From Mycobacteriales bacterium (GTDB lineage: Bacteria > Actinomycetota > Actinomycetes > JAFAQI01): a stretch of DNA of 64,000 nucleotides. The notes beneath the pieces are model-generated. The model was not told the DNA's origin, searched no databases, and was given only the letters and a program-made list of their open reading frames with translations. Made by a program: the position numbers and the translations under genes. This document shows, piece by piece, positions 25,125 through 37,218 of the stretch; the stretch's first letter is position 1; each line of letters opens with the position of its first letter. The stretch covers positions 1-64,000 of the forward strand of contig DATJSI010000037.1 of NCBI GenBank assembly GCA_035504215.1, given 5' to 3'.

Positions 25125-27221
25125 TCAGCCGCGGGCGACGCCGAGTCGGGCGGACCGCGCGGACGGCAGGACGCGACCGTCGGAAGCCGGGCTCGACCCG
25201 ACGTGCCGCACGTTCTGCAACCACTCGGTCGCGACGTCCGCCGGCATTCCCTTGGCGAGATACCACCCCTGCGCGGCGTCGCAGCCGTAGACCGCGAGCC
25301 GGTCCCACGCATCGCGGGTCTCGACGCCTTCGGCGACGGTGCGCAGGCCGAGGGCGCCCGCCAGGTCGATGATCGAGCGCACGATCGCCGCGTCGTCCTC
25401 GTTGACGTCCATCCGCATGACGAACGACTTGTCGATCTTGACCTCGCTGACCGGAAGCCGCTTGAGGTGTACGAGAGAGGAGTAGCCGGTGCCGAAGTCG
25501 TCGAGCGAGACACCGACCCCGAGACCGGCGAGCGCGAGCAGCGTGGACGCGGCGCGGGCCGGGTCGGCCATGAGGATGCTCTCGGTGACCTCGATCATGA
25601 GCGCGCGCGGCGGGACGTCGTGCTGCTCGATGTTGCGTTGCAGCAGCTCCGCGAACCCGCGGTCATAGAGGTCGAGGGCACTGACGTTGACGGCGGCGTG
25701 GACCTTGATCCCCATCCGCCACCAGACCGAGAGCTGACACAGGGCTTGCTCGAGCACGAACTTGGTGATCAGCCGCATGAGGCCGGTCTGCGCGGCGAGC
25801 GGCAGGAAGTCGTCGGGCTGGATCAGGCCGCGTTCGGGGTGCCGCCAGCGCAGCAGCGCCTCGACGCCGACGACATCTCCCGTGCGCAGGTCGGCCTTGG
25901 GCTGGTAGTGCAGCTCCAAGTCGTCGTTCTCGAGTGCGGTCCGCAGCTCGGCGAGCATGCTGAGCCGCAGCGTCGAGTGCCGGTCGATCTCGGTGGAGTA
26001 CAGCTGTACGCCGGTGCCCCGGCCCTTCGCGACGTACATCGCGACATCCGCGCGCTGCAGCAGGGTCTCGAAGTCCGAGCCGTGCGCCGGGTAGATCGCC
26101 ACCCCGATGGAACCGTCGATCTCGTGCGACAGCCCGTCGTAGTGGAACGGCTCGACGAGCGACATCCGCACGCGCTCGGCGAGGTCGACCGCGGCCCGGG
26201 GATCCTCGAGGTTCGGCACCAACATGGCGAACTCGTCGCCGCCGAGCCGGCCGATCACGTCGCCCGGGCGAAGCGCCGCGGTCAGCCGCCGGCCGACCAG
26301 CTGAAGCAGCTCGTCACCGACCCGGTGCCCCAGCGTGTCGTTGATCTCTTTGAAACGGTCGAGGTCGAGCAGGAACAGCGCGACGTGGTGACCCGCCTCG
26401 GCGGCCGCTGCGACTGCATCGGCGGTGCGGTCGGTCATGAGCGTGCGGTTCGGCAGCCCGGTCAACGGGTCGTGCATGCTCTCGCGCTCGCGCGTCCGCA
26501 TCATCGCGGCCGTCGCGTAGACCGCGGCCAGCGGGAACAGCAGCAGCGGAACCATCGCCGAGCTGGTCTCCACCACGATCACGACGATCGGCGCGATGCC
26601 GAGCAGGGCGGCGTTCGAGAGCACCTGGAAGGCGAAGTCGGAGAAGAACTCGTGCTGCACCGTGGTGCGGTTCTTCAGCGCGAGCGCGGTGGACACGAAG
26701 CTGTTGTTGATGACGAAGTAGACGACCGCGGCAAGCGCGATGGACGGGAGGTCGCTCCCCTTGACCCCGAGCATGTGCGTGATCGACGCGTGCCGGCCGC
26801 AGAGCAGCAGGACCACGTCGGCCGCGCCGTAGGACAAGGTGAACTGGGCGACGTTGAACGCGGTCCGCCAGACGGCTCGCCGGTAGGCCATCGCCGCCGC
26901 GACCGTGGCGCAGGCCTGCAGCACCAGCGCGACCGGAAGCCCGGTATGCAGAAGGAGTGCGAACGTGAACGCGGTGGAGGTCGTCACGCCGGTGACGTCA
27001 CCGACGCCGGTCACGACGAGCGGGCGGACCTCGCCGATGATCACCATGATCGCGATCACGATGAACGCGGTGCCCATGTCCTTGAGGTCCGCACTGTGCA
27101 GGAGCGTGAGCTGCCAGGCCAGCAGGGCGAACCCGGCGACGGTGACCGCGCTCAGGTAGGCCCAGAAAGCGTGCTCGCCCGATGCGGGGGCGACATTGCG
27201 CGCCTCGTCCTGCGAGCTCAT
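25125..27221 (-). CDS. Membrane GGDEF-EAL cyclic-di-GMP protein (RmdB-like)
   Basis: This 698-residue protein has an N-terminal membrane sensor of about eight helices (residues 20-250), a GGDEF domain and an EAL domain. The active-site motif RLGGDEF is intact, and RPGD five residues before it is a product-binding I-site. The EAL domain keeps EALLRW, NVSALDL, EVTES, DDFGTGYSSL, KIDKSFV and AEGVET, so both synthesis and breakdown of cyclic-di-GMP are possible. The position between ligA and gatC matches the Streptomyces gene for RmdB, a bifunctional enzyme controlling development; orthology is inferred from domain plan and synteny. ATG 27221 has GAGGTG just upstream. Confidence 0.92.
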   Translation of the reverse strand: MSSQDEARNVAPASGEHAFWAYLSAVTVAGFALLAWQLTLLHSADLKDMGTAFIVIAIMVIIGEVRPLVVTGVGDVTGVTTSTAFTFALLLHTGLPVALVLQACATVAAAMAYRRAVWRTAFNVAQFTLSYGAADVVLLLCGRHASITHMLGVKGSDLPSIALAAVVYFVINNSFVSTALALKNRTTVQHEFFSDFAFQVLSNAALLGIAPIVVIVVETSSAMVPLLLFPLAAVYATAAMMRTRERESMHDPLTGLPNRTLMTDRTADAVAAAAEAGHHVALFLLDLDRFKEINDTLGHRVGDELLQLVGRRLTAALRPGDVIGRLGGDEFAMLVPNLEDPRAAVDLAERVRMSLVEPFHYDGLSHEIDGSIGVAIYPAHGSDFETLLQRADVAMYVAKGRGTGVQLYSTEIDRHSTLRLSMLAELRTALENDDLELHYQPKADLRTGDVVGVEALLRWRHPERGLIQPDDFLPLAAQTGLMRLITKFVLEQALCQLSVWWRMGIKVHAAVNVSALDLYDRGFAELLQRNIEQHDVPPRALMIEVTESILMADPARAASTLLALAGLGVGVSLDDFGTGYSSLVHLKRLPVSEVKIDKSFVMRMDVNEDDAAIVRSIIDLAGALGLRTVAEGVETRDAWDRLAVYGCDAAQGWYLAKGMPADVATEWLQNVRHVGSSPASDGRVLPSARSARLGVARG

Positions 27222-27318
27222 GTCACCTCATTAGGTCATCGGGGTCCCAGACGAGCCCTTCCCTGGGCGAAGATCGACAGAAAATGCCGATTCTTGAGCG
27301 CGGCCAACGTGTTCGGGG

Positions 27319-30380
<3,062 letters not shown>

Positions 30381-30407
30381 ATCGCCGAGAGTAGTGGCGG
30401 GGTGTGA

Positions 30408-30953
30408 CTACCGATCCAGCATGTCCAGCAGAGCCGTGACCGTGCGCCAGTTGCGGTTGGTGCCGCGTACGCCGAGCCGACGCTCCCACGGTGCAGCGGC
30501 CATCTTCGACCGGCCGAACCCGCCCGGATAGAACTGGTAGAGGCAGCGATCGCCGACCGCGAAGCGCTCGGGGTCGAACTCCTCGGGATCCAGCGCGGCG
30601 ACCTTGTCCTTGGCCGGCTGGGCGGCGAGGAAGTTCACGTGCACCCGAGTCGGGTCCTCGGCGGGTTCGAGAAACGGGTTGCCCTTGACGACCTTCGCGA
30701 GATCGGCTCGGCTGCGGATCATCACCTCGATGTCGAGCCCGAAGCCGTCTCGGAGCGCGGCAACGACATCCGCCTCGACGGCGGCCGGAGACGTGCCGGA
30801 CAGCACGATGTTGCCGCTCTGCACGTAGGTCTGCACGTCGGGGTAGCCGCGCTCGGCGAGCAGCTCGCGCAGCTTCGGCATCGCGACCTTGTTGTGCGAG
30901 CCGAGGTTGACGGCGCGCAGGAGGACGGCGTACCCCGTCGGCTTCGCGGTCAC
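30408..30953 (-). CDS. DUF1697 family protein
   Basis: This 181-residue protein carries the DUF1697 signature: an N-terminal [25 protein letters not shown], the [13 protein letters not shown] segment and a C-terminal [16 protein letters not shown]. The function of the family is unknown. GTG 30953 overlaps the TGA of mnmA (GTGA), so it is probably translated with mnmA. The long frame upstream is the shadow of mnmA. Confidence 0.88.
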   Translation of the reverse strand: MTAKPTGYAVLLRAVNLGSHNKVAMPKLRELLAERGYPDVQTYVQSGNIVLSGTSPAAVEADVVAALRDGFGLDIEVMIRSRADLAKVVKGNPFLEPAEDPTRVHVNFLAAQPAKDKVAALDPEEFDPERFAVGDRCLYQFYPGGFGRSKMAAAPWERRLGVRGTNRNWRTVTALLDMLDR

Positions 30954-32008
30954 GCCGCGCTGTCGATGGTGGCCGACCCGAGCACCTCGTCGCCGAGATA
31001 CACCACGAGTGACTGGCCGGCGGCGACACCGTGCACGCCGGGTCCGAGGTCGGCGACCAGCCGGTCGTCGCGCAGGTCGACGTGGCAGGGTACGGCGGTG
31101 CCGTGCGCCCTCACCTGGGCAAGGCCGTCCAGCGGCAAGACCGGCACCCCGGCGCACCAGGTGGGCGGCCCGCACTCGATCCGGCGGACCGCGAGCCGCT
31201 CCCGCGGTCCCACCGTCACCGTCCGCGAGACCGGTGAGACCGACAGTACATAGCGCGGGCGGCCGTCGGCCGCGGGCGCTGAGATGGCCAGCCCCCGGCG
31301 CTGCCCGACCGTGAAACCGAACGTGCCGTCATGGTTGCCGAGGGTCGCCCCGGTCTCGTCGACGATCGCGCCGGGCGCGCTCCCGAGCCGGTCGCGCAGG
31401 AACCCGCTCGTGTCACCGGACGGGATGAAGCAGATGTCATGGCTGTCCGGCTTCGTCGCGACCGCCAGGCCGCGCCGGTCCGCCTCGGCCCGCACCTCGG
31501 ACTTCAGCGAGTCGCCGAGCGGGAACATCGCGCGGGCGAGCTGGTCCGGGCGGAGCACGGCCAGGACGTAGGACTGGTCCTTGTCAGGGTCGGCCGCACG
31601 GTGCAGGCGGCCGTCGGCGAGCCGCGCGTAGTGGCCGGTGCAGACCGCGTCGAAGCCGAGCGCCACCGCGCGGTCGAGGACAGCAGCGAACTTGATCCGC
31701 TCGTTGCACCGCACGCACGGGTTCGGCGTGCGGCCGGCGGCGTACTCCGCGACGAAGTCGTCCATCACCTCGCGCTCGAAGCGCTCGGCGACATCCCATA
31801 CGTAGAACGGGATGTCGAGGACGTCGGCCGCGCGGCGCGCGTCGCGGGCGTCCTCGATCGAGCAGCAGCCGCGGGCGCCCTCGCGATGCGAGGCGGGCGT
31901 CCGCGACAGTGCGAGGTGCACGCCCGTGACGTCGTGACCCGCGTCGACGGCGCGCGCGGCAGCGACGGCGGAGTCGACACCGCCGGACATCGCGGCCAGG
32001 ACCTTCAT
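30950..32008 (-). CDS. mnmA: tRNA 2-thiouridylase
   Basis: MnmA transfers sulfur to the wobble uridine of tRNA for Lys, Glu and Gln. The 352-residue protein has the ATP-pyrophosphatase loop SGGVDS near residue 8, the sulfur-carrying Cys101 in NPCVRCN and the second catalytic Cys193 in DICFIPSGD. The upstream cysteine desulfurase, 11 bp away on the same strand, is the likely sulfur donor. ATG 32008 is chosen because the family N-terminus [13 protein letters not shown] begins there. Confidence 0.96.
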   Translation of the reverse strand: MKVLAAMSGGVDSAVAAARAVDAGHDVTGVHLALSRTPASHREGARGCCSIEDARDARRAADVLDIPFYVWDVAERFEREVMDDFVAEYAAGRTPNPCVRCNERIKFAAVLDRAVALGFDAVCTGHYARLADGRLHRAADPDKDQSYVLAVLRPDQLARAMFPLGDSLKSEVRAEADRRGLAVATKPDSHDICFIPSGDTSGFLRDRLGSAPGAIVDETGATLGNHDGTFGFTVGQRRGLAISAPAADGRPRYVLSVSPVSRTVTVGPRERLAVRRIECGPPTWCAGVPVLPLDGLAQVRAHGTAVPCHVDLRDDRLVADLGPGVHGVAAGQSLVVYLGDEVLGSATIDSAA

Positions 32009-32019
32009 CGGCGTGCCGT

Positions 32020-33198
32020 TCAGGCGGTCCGTCGTGCCGAGCGGGCACGAAGCACGGCCGGACCGATTGCCTCGACGAGCGCGTCGACGTCCGCAGCCGA
32101 CGAGGAGTGACCGAGCGAGAACCGCAGCGAGGACTTTGCCCGGTCCTCGTCGTGACCCATCGCGAGCAGGACGTGACTCGGCCGCGCGACGCCGGCCGAG
32201 CAGGCCGAGCCGGTCGAGCACTCGACGCCGCGGGCGTCGAGCAGCATCAGCAGCGCGTCACCTTCGCAGCCCGGGAAGGAGAAGTGCGCGTTGCCGGGAA
32301 GCCGACGGTCGGCGGACAGCGTCTGGTCGCCGTTGAGCTGGGCGTCGGCGACGACCGCGCGAACCCGGCCGACGAGATCGTCCCGGAGATCGCGCAGCCA
32401 CGCGGACCGGTCGGCCTGCTCCTTGACCGCGATCTCGACCGCGAGCGCAAAGGCAGCCACCCCTGGTACGTCGAGTGTGCCCGACCGGACGTCGCGCTCC
32501 TGGCCACCGCCGTGCACGATCGGGACCAGGTCGATGTCACGGCCGATCAGCAAAGCGCCGGCTCCGACCGGGCCGCCGACCTTGTGGCCGGTCACGGTGA
32601 GTGCCGCGACGCCGCTGGCCGCGAAGTCGATCGGGATCGCACCGAGCGCCTGCACCGCGTCGGTGTGTACGGGAATGCCAGCCTTGGCGGCGACTGCGGC
32701 CAGCTCGGCGATCGGCTGCACCGTGCCGACCTCGTTGTTGGCCCACATGACGCTGACCAACGCGATCTCGTCGGGTGCGCTCGCGATCGCCTCGGCCAGC
32801 GTCTCGGGAGCCAACCTCCCGGTCGGGTCGACCGGGAGCAGGACCAGTTCGGCCCCCTCATGCTCGGCCAGCCAGATGGCGGCGTCGAGGACGGCGTGAT
32901 GCTCGACGGCGCTCACCAGGACCTTGCGGTGGCGGGAGTCGGCCGCGACCCGGGACCAGAACAGGCCCTTGATCGCGAGGTTGTCGCTCTCGGTGCCACC
33001 GCTGGTGAACACGACCTCGCTGGGACGGGCATTGAGGGCGGCGGCGATCGTCTCGCGGGCCTCCTCGACGACCCGGCGGGCACGCCGGCCGGTGGCGTGC
33101 AAGGACGAGGCGTTGCCGACCTGCCCGAGCAGCTCGGACATCCGATCGACCGCCTGCGGGAGCATCGGCGTCGTCGCCGCGTGGTCCAGGTAGGCCAT
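32020..33198 (-). CDS. Cysteine desulfurase (IscS/NifS family)
   Basis: This PLP enzyme of 392 residues converts cysteine to alanine and a protein-bound persulfide. It keeps the cofactor lysine, Lys206, in TGHKVGG, and the catalytic Cys333 in the CSTGSACS loop, with Cys327 nearby. The N-terminus [10 protein letters not shown] is typical. With mnmA next in the operon, tRNA thiolation is a likely use; iron-sulfur assembly is also possible. TAGGCT (33207-33212) ends 8 bases before the ATG, suggesting its own leaderless promoter. Confidence 0.95.
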   Translation of the reverse strand: MAYLDHAATTPMLPQAVDRMSELLGQVGNASSLHATGRRARRVVEEARETIAAALNARPSEVVFTSGGTESDNLAIKGLFWSRVAADSRHRKVLVSAVEHHAVLDAAIWLAEHEGAELVLLPVDPTGRLAPETLAEAIASAPDEIALVSVMWANNEVGTVQPIAELAAVAAKAGIPVHTDAVQALGAIPIDFAASGVAALTVTGHKVGGPVGAGALLIGRDIDLVPIVHGGGQERDVRSGTLDVPGVAAFALAVEIAVKEQADRSAWLRDLRDDLVGRVRAVVADAQLNGDQTLSADRRLPGNAHFSFPGCEGDALLMLLDARGVECSTGSACSAGVARPSHVLLAMGHDEDRAKSSLRFSLGHSSSAADVDALVEAIGPAVLRARSARRTA

Positions 33199-33253
33199 CG
33201 CGGTTCAGCCTACGTGCTGGTTGCGACGGCAAACACCGCTTATCGCCCGCGTG

Positions 33254-33277
33254 CTTGCCGGGCCGGCTTTCGGCAAG
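33254..33277 (-). terminator. Hairpin after etfA
   Basis: CTTGCCG (33271-33277 on the transcribed strand) pairs perfectly with CGGCAAG (33254-33260) around a 10-base GC-rich loop. It begins nine bases after the etfA stop codon. No T-run follows, which is common for actinobacterial terminators. Confidence 0.55.
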
Positions 33278-33285
33278 GGCCGGGC

Positions 33286-34239
33286 TCAGGCCTTGCGCTG
33301 CTCGATCTGCTCGGTCAGCTGCGGTACGACGGTGAACAGGTCGCCCACGACACCGAAGTCGACCAGGTCGAAGATCGGAGCCTCCGGGTCCTTGTTGATG
33401 GCCACGATCGTCTTCGAGGTCTGCATGCCCGCGCGGTGCTGGATCGCGCCGGAGATCCCGACCGCGACGTAGAGCTGAGGCGACACCGTCTTGCCGGTCT
33501 GCCCCACCTGATTCTGGTGGGGGTACCACCCGGCGTCGGTAGCGGCACGGGAGGCTCCGACCGCCGCGCCGAGGGAGTCGGCGAGCTTCTCGATCAGCGC
33601 GAAGTTCTCACCGCCGCCGACCCCGCGACCGCCGGACACGACGATCGACGCCTCGGTCAGCTCGGGTCGGCCACCCTTCTTCTCGCTGACGCGGTCGAGG
33701 ATCTTCGCCTTCTTGGCCGGCTCCGACAGCACGACGGACACCTGCTCCTCGGCCGGCTGCGCGGGCGCGGGCTCAGGCGCCGTGGAGTTGGGCCGGACGG
33801 TGATGACCGGCGTACCGCGGCTGACCTTCGAGCGCACGGTGAACGAGCCGCCGAAGATCGACTGCTCCGCGACCAGGCCGTCGGCGACTCCGGTGGCGTC
33901 GGTGATGATCCCCGAGTCGAGCTTGACCGCGAGCCGCCCGGCGATCTCCTTGCCGTCCGGGCTGCTGGCGATCAACACCGCGGCCGGCGAGCCGGTTGAC
34001 GCGACCTGCGCGAGCACCTCGGCCTTGGGTGCGACCAGATAGGAGTCGAGCTCGGCGTCGCCGGCCACGTAGACCTTCTGCGCGCCGTACTCGGCAAGCG
34101 GTGCCTTCGCGTTGTCGTAGCCGGCGCCGACAAACACCGCGGAGGGCTCGCCGAGCGAGCGCGCCAGGGTCAGCAGCTCGAGCGTGACCTTCTTCGGTGT
34201 CCCGTCGACGTGCTCGACGAGAACGAGAACTTCAGCCAT
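33286..34239 (-). CDS. etfA: Electron transfer flavoprotein, alpha subunit
   Basis: EtfA and EtfB form a flavoprotein that carries electrons from acyl-CoA and other dehydrogenases to the quinone pool. The 317-residue protein has the N-terminal alpha/beta domain and the C-terminal FAD-binding domain, with [10 protein letters not shown] near residue 205 and the diagnostic [23 protein letters not shown] near residue 245. The gene follows etfB by 14 bp. Acyl-CoA enzymes elsewhere in the window are plausible partners. Confidence 0.97.
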   Translation of the reverse strand: MAEVLVLVEHVDGTPKKVTLELLTLARSLGEPSAVFVGAGYDNAKAPLAEYGAQKVYVAGDAELDSYLVAPKAEVLAQVASTGSPAAVLIASSPDGKEIAGRLAVKLDSGIITDATGVADGLVAEQSIFGGSFTVRSKVSRGTPVITVRPNSTAPEPAPAQPAEEQVSVVLSEPAKKAKILDRVSEKKGGRPELTEASIVVSGGRGVGGGENFALIEKLADSLGAAVGASRAATDAGWYPHQNQVGQTGKTVSPQLYVAVGISGAIQHRAGMQTSKTIVAINKDPEAPIFDLVDFGVVGDLFTVVPQLTEQIEQRKA

Positions 34240-34253
34240 GAGTCAGCCCCGTC

Positions 34254-35033
34254 TCAGATGATCTTCTGCGCGGCGAGGAACTCGGCCAGCTTCACGCCGC
34301 CGTCGCCTTCGTCCTTGACGATCTGCCCGGCGGCCTTCGGCGGTCGCGCCGTGACCTCGACCACCTCGGAGCCCGATCCGGCCAGGCCGACCTTGTCCGC
34401 CTCGATGCCCGCGTCGGCGACCGTCAGAGTGGTCAGCGGCTTCTTCTTCGCCGCCATGATGCCCTTGAACGACGGGTAGCGCGGCTCGTTGATCTTCTCG
34501 ACCACGGACACCACCGCAGGAGTCGGCCCCTCGACCACGTCGTACCCGGTGTCGGTCTGCCGCTCGATGCGCACCGTCCCGTCACCGATCTCGACCTTGC
34601 GCGCGAACGTCAGCGCGGTCGCGCCGAGCCGCTCGGCGAGCATCGCCGGCACGACGCTCATCCGCGCGTCGGTCGACTCGACGCCGAGGATCACCAGGTC
34701 GTATTGCACGGTGCCGAGCGCCTTCGCCAGCGCGTACGACGTAGCCAGCGCGTCCGAGCCGTGCAGCGCGTCGTCGACCAGGTGGATCGCCTGGTCGGCG
34801 CCCATCGACAGCGCCTTGCGGATGGTCTCGCTGGCCTTCTCCGGCCCCATCGTGAGGACGGTGACCTCGCCCTCGTGCGCCTCCTTGATCCGGAGCGCCT
34901 CTTCGATGGCGTACTCGTCGAGCTCGTTCATGACGCCCTCGGCGCCCTCGCGGTCGACCGTCTTGTCGGAGTCGCTGAGCTTCTTCTCAGCCCAGGTGTC
35001 CGGCACCTGCTTCACGCACACGACAACGTTCAT
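34254..35033 (-). CDS. etfB: Electron transfer flavoprotein, beta subunit
   Basis: This 259-residue subunit shows the family N-terminus MNVVVCVKQVPDT, the adenine-nucleotide-fold segments VTVLTMGPEKASETIRKALSMGADQAI and YDLVILGVESTD, and the loop region near residue 195 (EPRYPSFKGIMAAKKKPL) that contacts partner dehydrogenases. It is first of the etfBA pair. The upstream intergenic region (35034-35206) should hold the promoter. Confidence 0.97.
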   Translation of the reverse strand: MNVVVCVKQVPDTWAEKKLSDSDKTVDREGAEGVMNELDEYAIEEALRIKEAHEGEVTVLTMGPEKASETIRKALSMGADQAIHLVDDALHGSDALATSYALAKALGTVQYDLVILGVESTDARMSVVPAMLAERLGATALTFARKVEIGDGTVRIERQTDTGYDVVEGPTPAVVSVVEKINEPRYPSFKGIMAAKKKPLTTLTVADAGIEADKVGLAGSGSEVVEVTARPPKAAGQIVKDEGDGGVKLAEFLAAQKII

Positions 35034-35166
35034 GGCCGGCGGCCGACCTCCTGCCGAGGGGACTGGCGAATGATGCGACGGCTGCCGTCAATGCCAGCCG
35101 TGCCTAAGTGCAAACTCTAGCAAGCGCCGAACCGGATTCGCTTTCCGCCCCGGCGCGCCGCCCCCC

Positions 35167-35214
35167 ACTTGTGAGCTCTCCGGTACACCCCGCTGTACCT
35201 GACGACTCACAACC
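35167..35214. repeat. Palindromic flanking repeat, copy A
   Basis: The 40-bp centre (35171-35210) has nested symmetry: GTGAG, 6 bases, GGTACA, 6 bases, TGTACC, 6 bases, CTCAC. Its reverse complement matches copy B at 36943-36982 in 34 of 40 positions, including 17 consecutive central bases, and the match continues a few bases on each side. It overlaps the stop codon of the lipoprotein gene between the copies. Confidence 0.85.
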
Positions 35215-36910
35215 CTCGGTTGACCTCCTCGCCGGGCAGCCGTGGCCAACTCTCCCGCCAGGTCGCCCCGCCATCCGTGGTCCGCCATAACGCCCCGTGA
35301 AACGCAAAGATCGCTCTGTCCCGCCCGGTGACCACGATCATGTGGGTCCAGTCCGGCACCCACGCCGGCATCCGGTACCCGATCCACGGGTGCCGCGGGC
35401 CGCCGCGATGCAGGACCCATGCGTCCTTGCGCGACCGAAGGGCGCAGAACCGCCATCCCCGAACCGCTCCGGTGCGGCAGCCGACCGAGACGTCATCGCC
35501 GGTACGGCGAAGGCGCGGCCGGTGCAGCAACCGGTCCGCTCGGGCCGCTGGCAGCATTCGCCACTTGTCGCCGGCATCGCGGCTACTGACCCAGCCGAGG
35601 TTGGTGCGCCACAGCAGGCGGGAGCCGACGCCGGTGAAGACATCTCCCCACACGTCACCCGGGCGGTTCTCGACCTGCAAGCCGGCTCGGGCGACCGCCC
35701 CGGTCGCGAGGCCATCTCCCCCGAGCCCCGGCCCAGCACGCCCCGCACCGGCTACGACGAAGTGTCCGCCCTGGGTGGGCGCCACCGCGAGCCAGCCGTT
35801 CGCCAACGGCGGGACCGGCGTCCGGCGCAGCCGCCGGCCCGCGCTCGACACCTGGTCGAGATCGCCCCGACACGGAAGGTCCTCGCCCTCCTGGCACGGA
35901 CCGGTAACGACGAACCCCTGGGAGGGCGTGACGAACGCGACCCGGGCGAAGCCCACCACCTCTTCCTGTACGCCTACCTCCGTCGGAGCGACGTAGCGGG
36001 TGGTCCGCCAGCGGAGGCCGCCGTCGCTGGTCGTCTCGATGACCTGACCGCCGCCACCCGGGTACGACGCGCCGCCGACGGCCACCGCGTGCCGGGCATC
36101 GAGGAACTGGACGTCGAGCAACGGCTGCCGGCTGCACGAGCCAGGCAGCTCGGACCAGGTCCGTCCGAGGTCGACGCTGCTGAAGACGGCACCGCGACAG
36201 GCCGACCCGATCCCGGCAGCGGTTGCGACGATCGTGCCGCTCGCCGACATCTGCAACCCACCGGTGGCGAACGGCAGCCCGTCCGCCTTGGTCCATCGGC
36301 GCCCGGCATCGGTCGTCCTCAACATCGGGCCGCCGGACCAAGAGTCGTCGGCCCGGGCAACGGCAACGCCCACGGAACCGTCCAGGACGGCTCGGTATCC
36401 GAAGGTCGGCGACGACCGACGGCGCCCGGTCTCGATCCGGCGCACCTGCCAGTGCCGACCGCCCAAGCTGGTCGCAACGACCGGGCGATCCGGTCGCCGG
36501 CGCTGGGCTCCGATCGCGACGAACCCGGTCGGCCCGCGAGTGATCGACCACATCTCCACGCCTTGCAGCACGCTGCGCCACGTTCGACCACCGTCAACGC
36601 TCCGGCTGATTCCGCCGTACGTCGCGGCAAGCACGACGTCGCCGTCGGCGTAAAGGTCAAGCGCGCCCGACAGCGCAGTGGACCTCGGCGGGGCAGCGGC
36701 GACCAACCGCGCAGGACCGCCGTCACGCCAGCGCAGGCCGGGGAAAGGGTGTGCGCCCTGAACCCCGGAGCCGGCCGCAGGTGCCCCCGCGACAGGCGGA
36801 TGCGGTGCCGACGAGTGCGAGCCGACCGCTATGCGATCTGCGGGTCGGCTTGTGCAGGCGGTCGCGAGCAACGTGATGCACGCCGCGGCCGAAGCGAAGC
36901 GAACTGCCAC
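35207..36910 (-). CDS. Secreted lipoprotein with sialidase/BNR-like repeats
   Basis: This 567-residue protein starts with a short signal ending in a lipobox-like LLATAC near residue 19, so it is probably a surface lipoprotein. The rest is a predicted beta-propeller built on repeated S-x-D-x-G-x-x-W motifs: SVDGGRTW, TTDAGRRW, SVDLGRTW, TTSDGGLRW, SRDAGDKW and TTDGGATW. Proteins of this kind include sialidase-fold and YCF48-like propellers; no catalytic sialidase residues are evident, so no enzyme activity is claimed. The GTG start has no obvious ribosome site. The gene is exactly framed by two inverted copies of a palindromic repeat, which suggests that it moved as a unit or is insulated by them. 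Confidence 0.75.
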   Translation of the reverse strand: MAVRFASAAACITLLATACTSRPADRIAVGSHSSAPHPPVAGAPAAGSGVQGAHPFPGLRWRDGGPARLVAAAPPRSTALSGALDLYADGDVVLAATYGGISRSVDGGRTWRSVLQGVEMWSITRGPTGFVAIGAQRRRPDRPVVATSLGGRHWQVRRIETGRRRSSPTFGYRAVLDGSVGVAVARADDSWSGGPMLRTTDAGRRWTKADGLPFATGGLQMSASGTIVATAAGIGSACRGAVFSSVDLGRTWSELPGSCSRQPLLDVQFLDARHAVAVGGASYPGGGGQVIETTSDGGLRWRTTRYVAPTEVGVQEEVVGFARVAFVTPSQGFVVTGPCQEGEDLPCRGDLDQVSSAGRRLRRTPVPPLANGWLAVAPTQGGHFVVAGAGRAGPGLGGDGLATGAVARAGLQVENRPGDVWGDVFTGVGSRLLWRTNLGWVSSRDAGDKWRMLPAARADRLLHRPRLRRTGDDVSVGCRTGAVRGWRFCALRSRKDAWVLHRGGPRHPWIGYRMPAWVPDWTHMIVVTGRDRAIFAFHGALWRTTDGGATWRESWPRLPGEEVNRGL

Positions 36911-36938
36911 AGCCGGCAGACGCCGGGGGGGCTACTTC

Positions 36939-36985
36939 GGTTGTGCGCCGTGCGGTACAGCGGGGTGTACGGGACAGCTCACAAC
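36939..36985. repeat. Palindromic flanking repeat, copy B
   Basis: This is the inverted partner of the repeat at 35167-35214. The central GGTACA-N6-TGTAC hairpin is conserved, and the outer GTG and CTCAC arms are partly symmetric. It lies between the cysteine-rich small gene and the start of the lipoprotein gene, 33 to 72 bases upstream of its GTG, so it could also be an operator. Confidence 0.85.
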
Positions 36986-36998
36986 AGGGTGCCGGAGG

Positions 36999-37175
36999 TC
37001 AGGCGGCGGCGGTGGCGAGGGCGGTGACCGGCGTACCGCAGTCGCAGGCTCCCGCTGCGAACGACTGCGAGTCGCAGCCGTCACCCTCGCAGCCGTCGGT
37101 GCCACACCCGGCGCACTCGATCAGCAGGTTGTTGCAGGCGCTTCCGTCGAACAGTCGACCGTTGCAGCGGCGCAT
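36999..37175 (-). CDS. Small cysteine-rich protein downstream of aceA
   Basis: This 58-residue protein has eight cysteines (positions 4, 14, 21, 24, 29, 34, 44 and 46), including CAGC and CDC, and no signal peptide. The pattern suggests metal binding or an oxidised knot, but I do not recognise a family. It is a real gene candidate because an AGGAGG ribosome site lies five bases before ATG 37175. It starts 43 bp after the aceA stop on the same strand and is probably cotranscribed. The C-terminus is Ala-rich (TALATAAA). Confidence 0.75.
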   Translation of the reverse strand: MRRCNGRLFDGSACNNLLIECAGCGTDGCEGDGCDSQSFAAGACDCGTPVTALATAAA

Positions 37176-37218
37176 CGCGTCCTCCTGTGGGTACCCGTGT
37201 CCTCGATGGTTGGTCGGT

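Noticed and set aside
25078-25140. tRNA 3' end before gatC, because of TTCGAATCCC and a GC-rich acceptor-like stretch
   Set aside because: The T-stem does not pair, and no anticodon arm or D-arm can be found at the right distance. It also coincides with the gatC promoter box.
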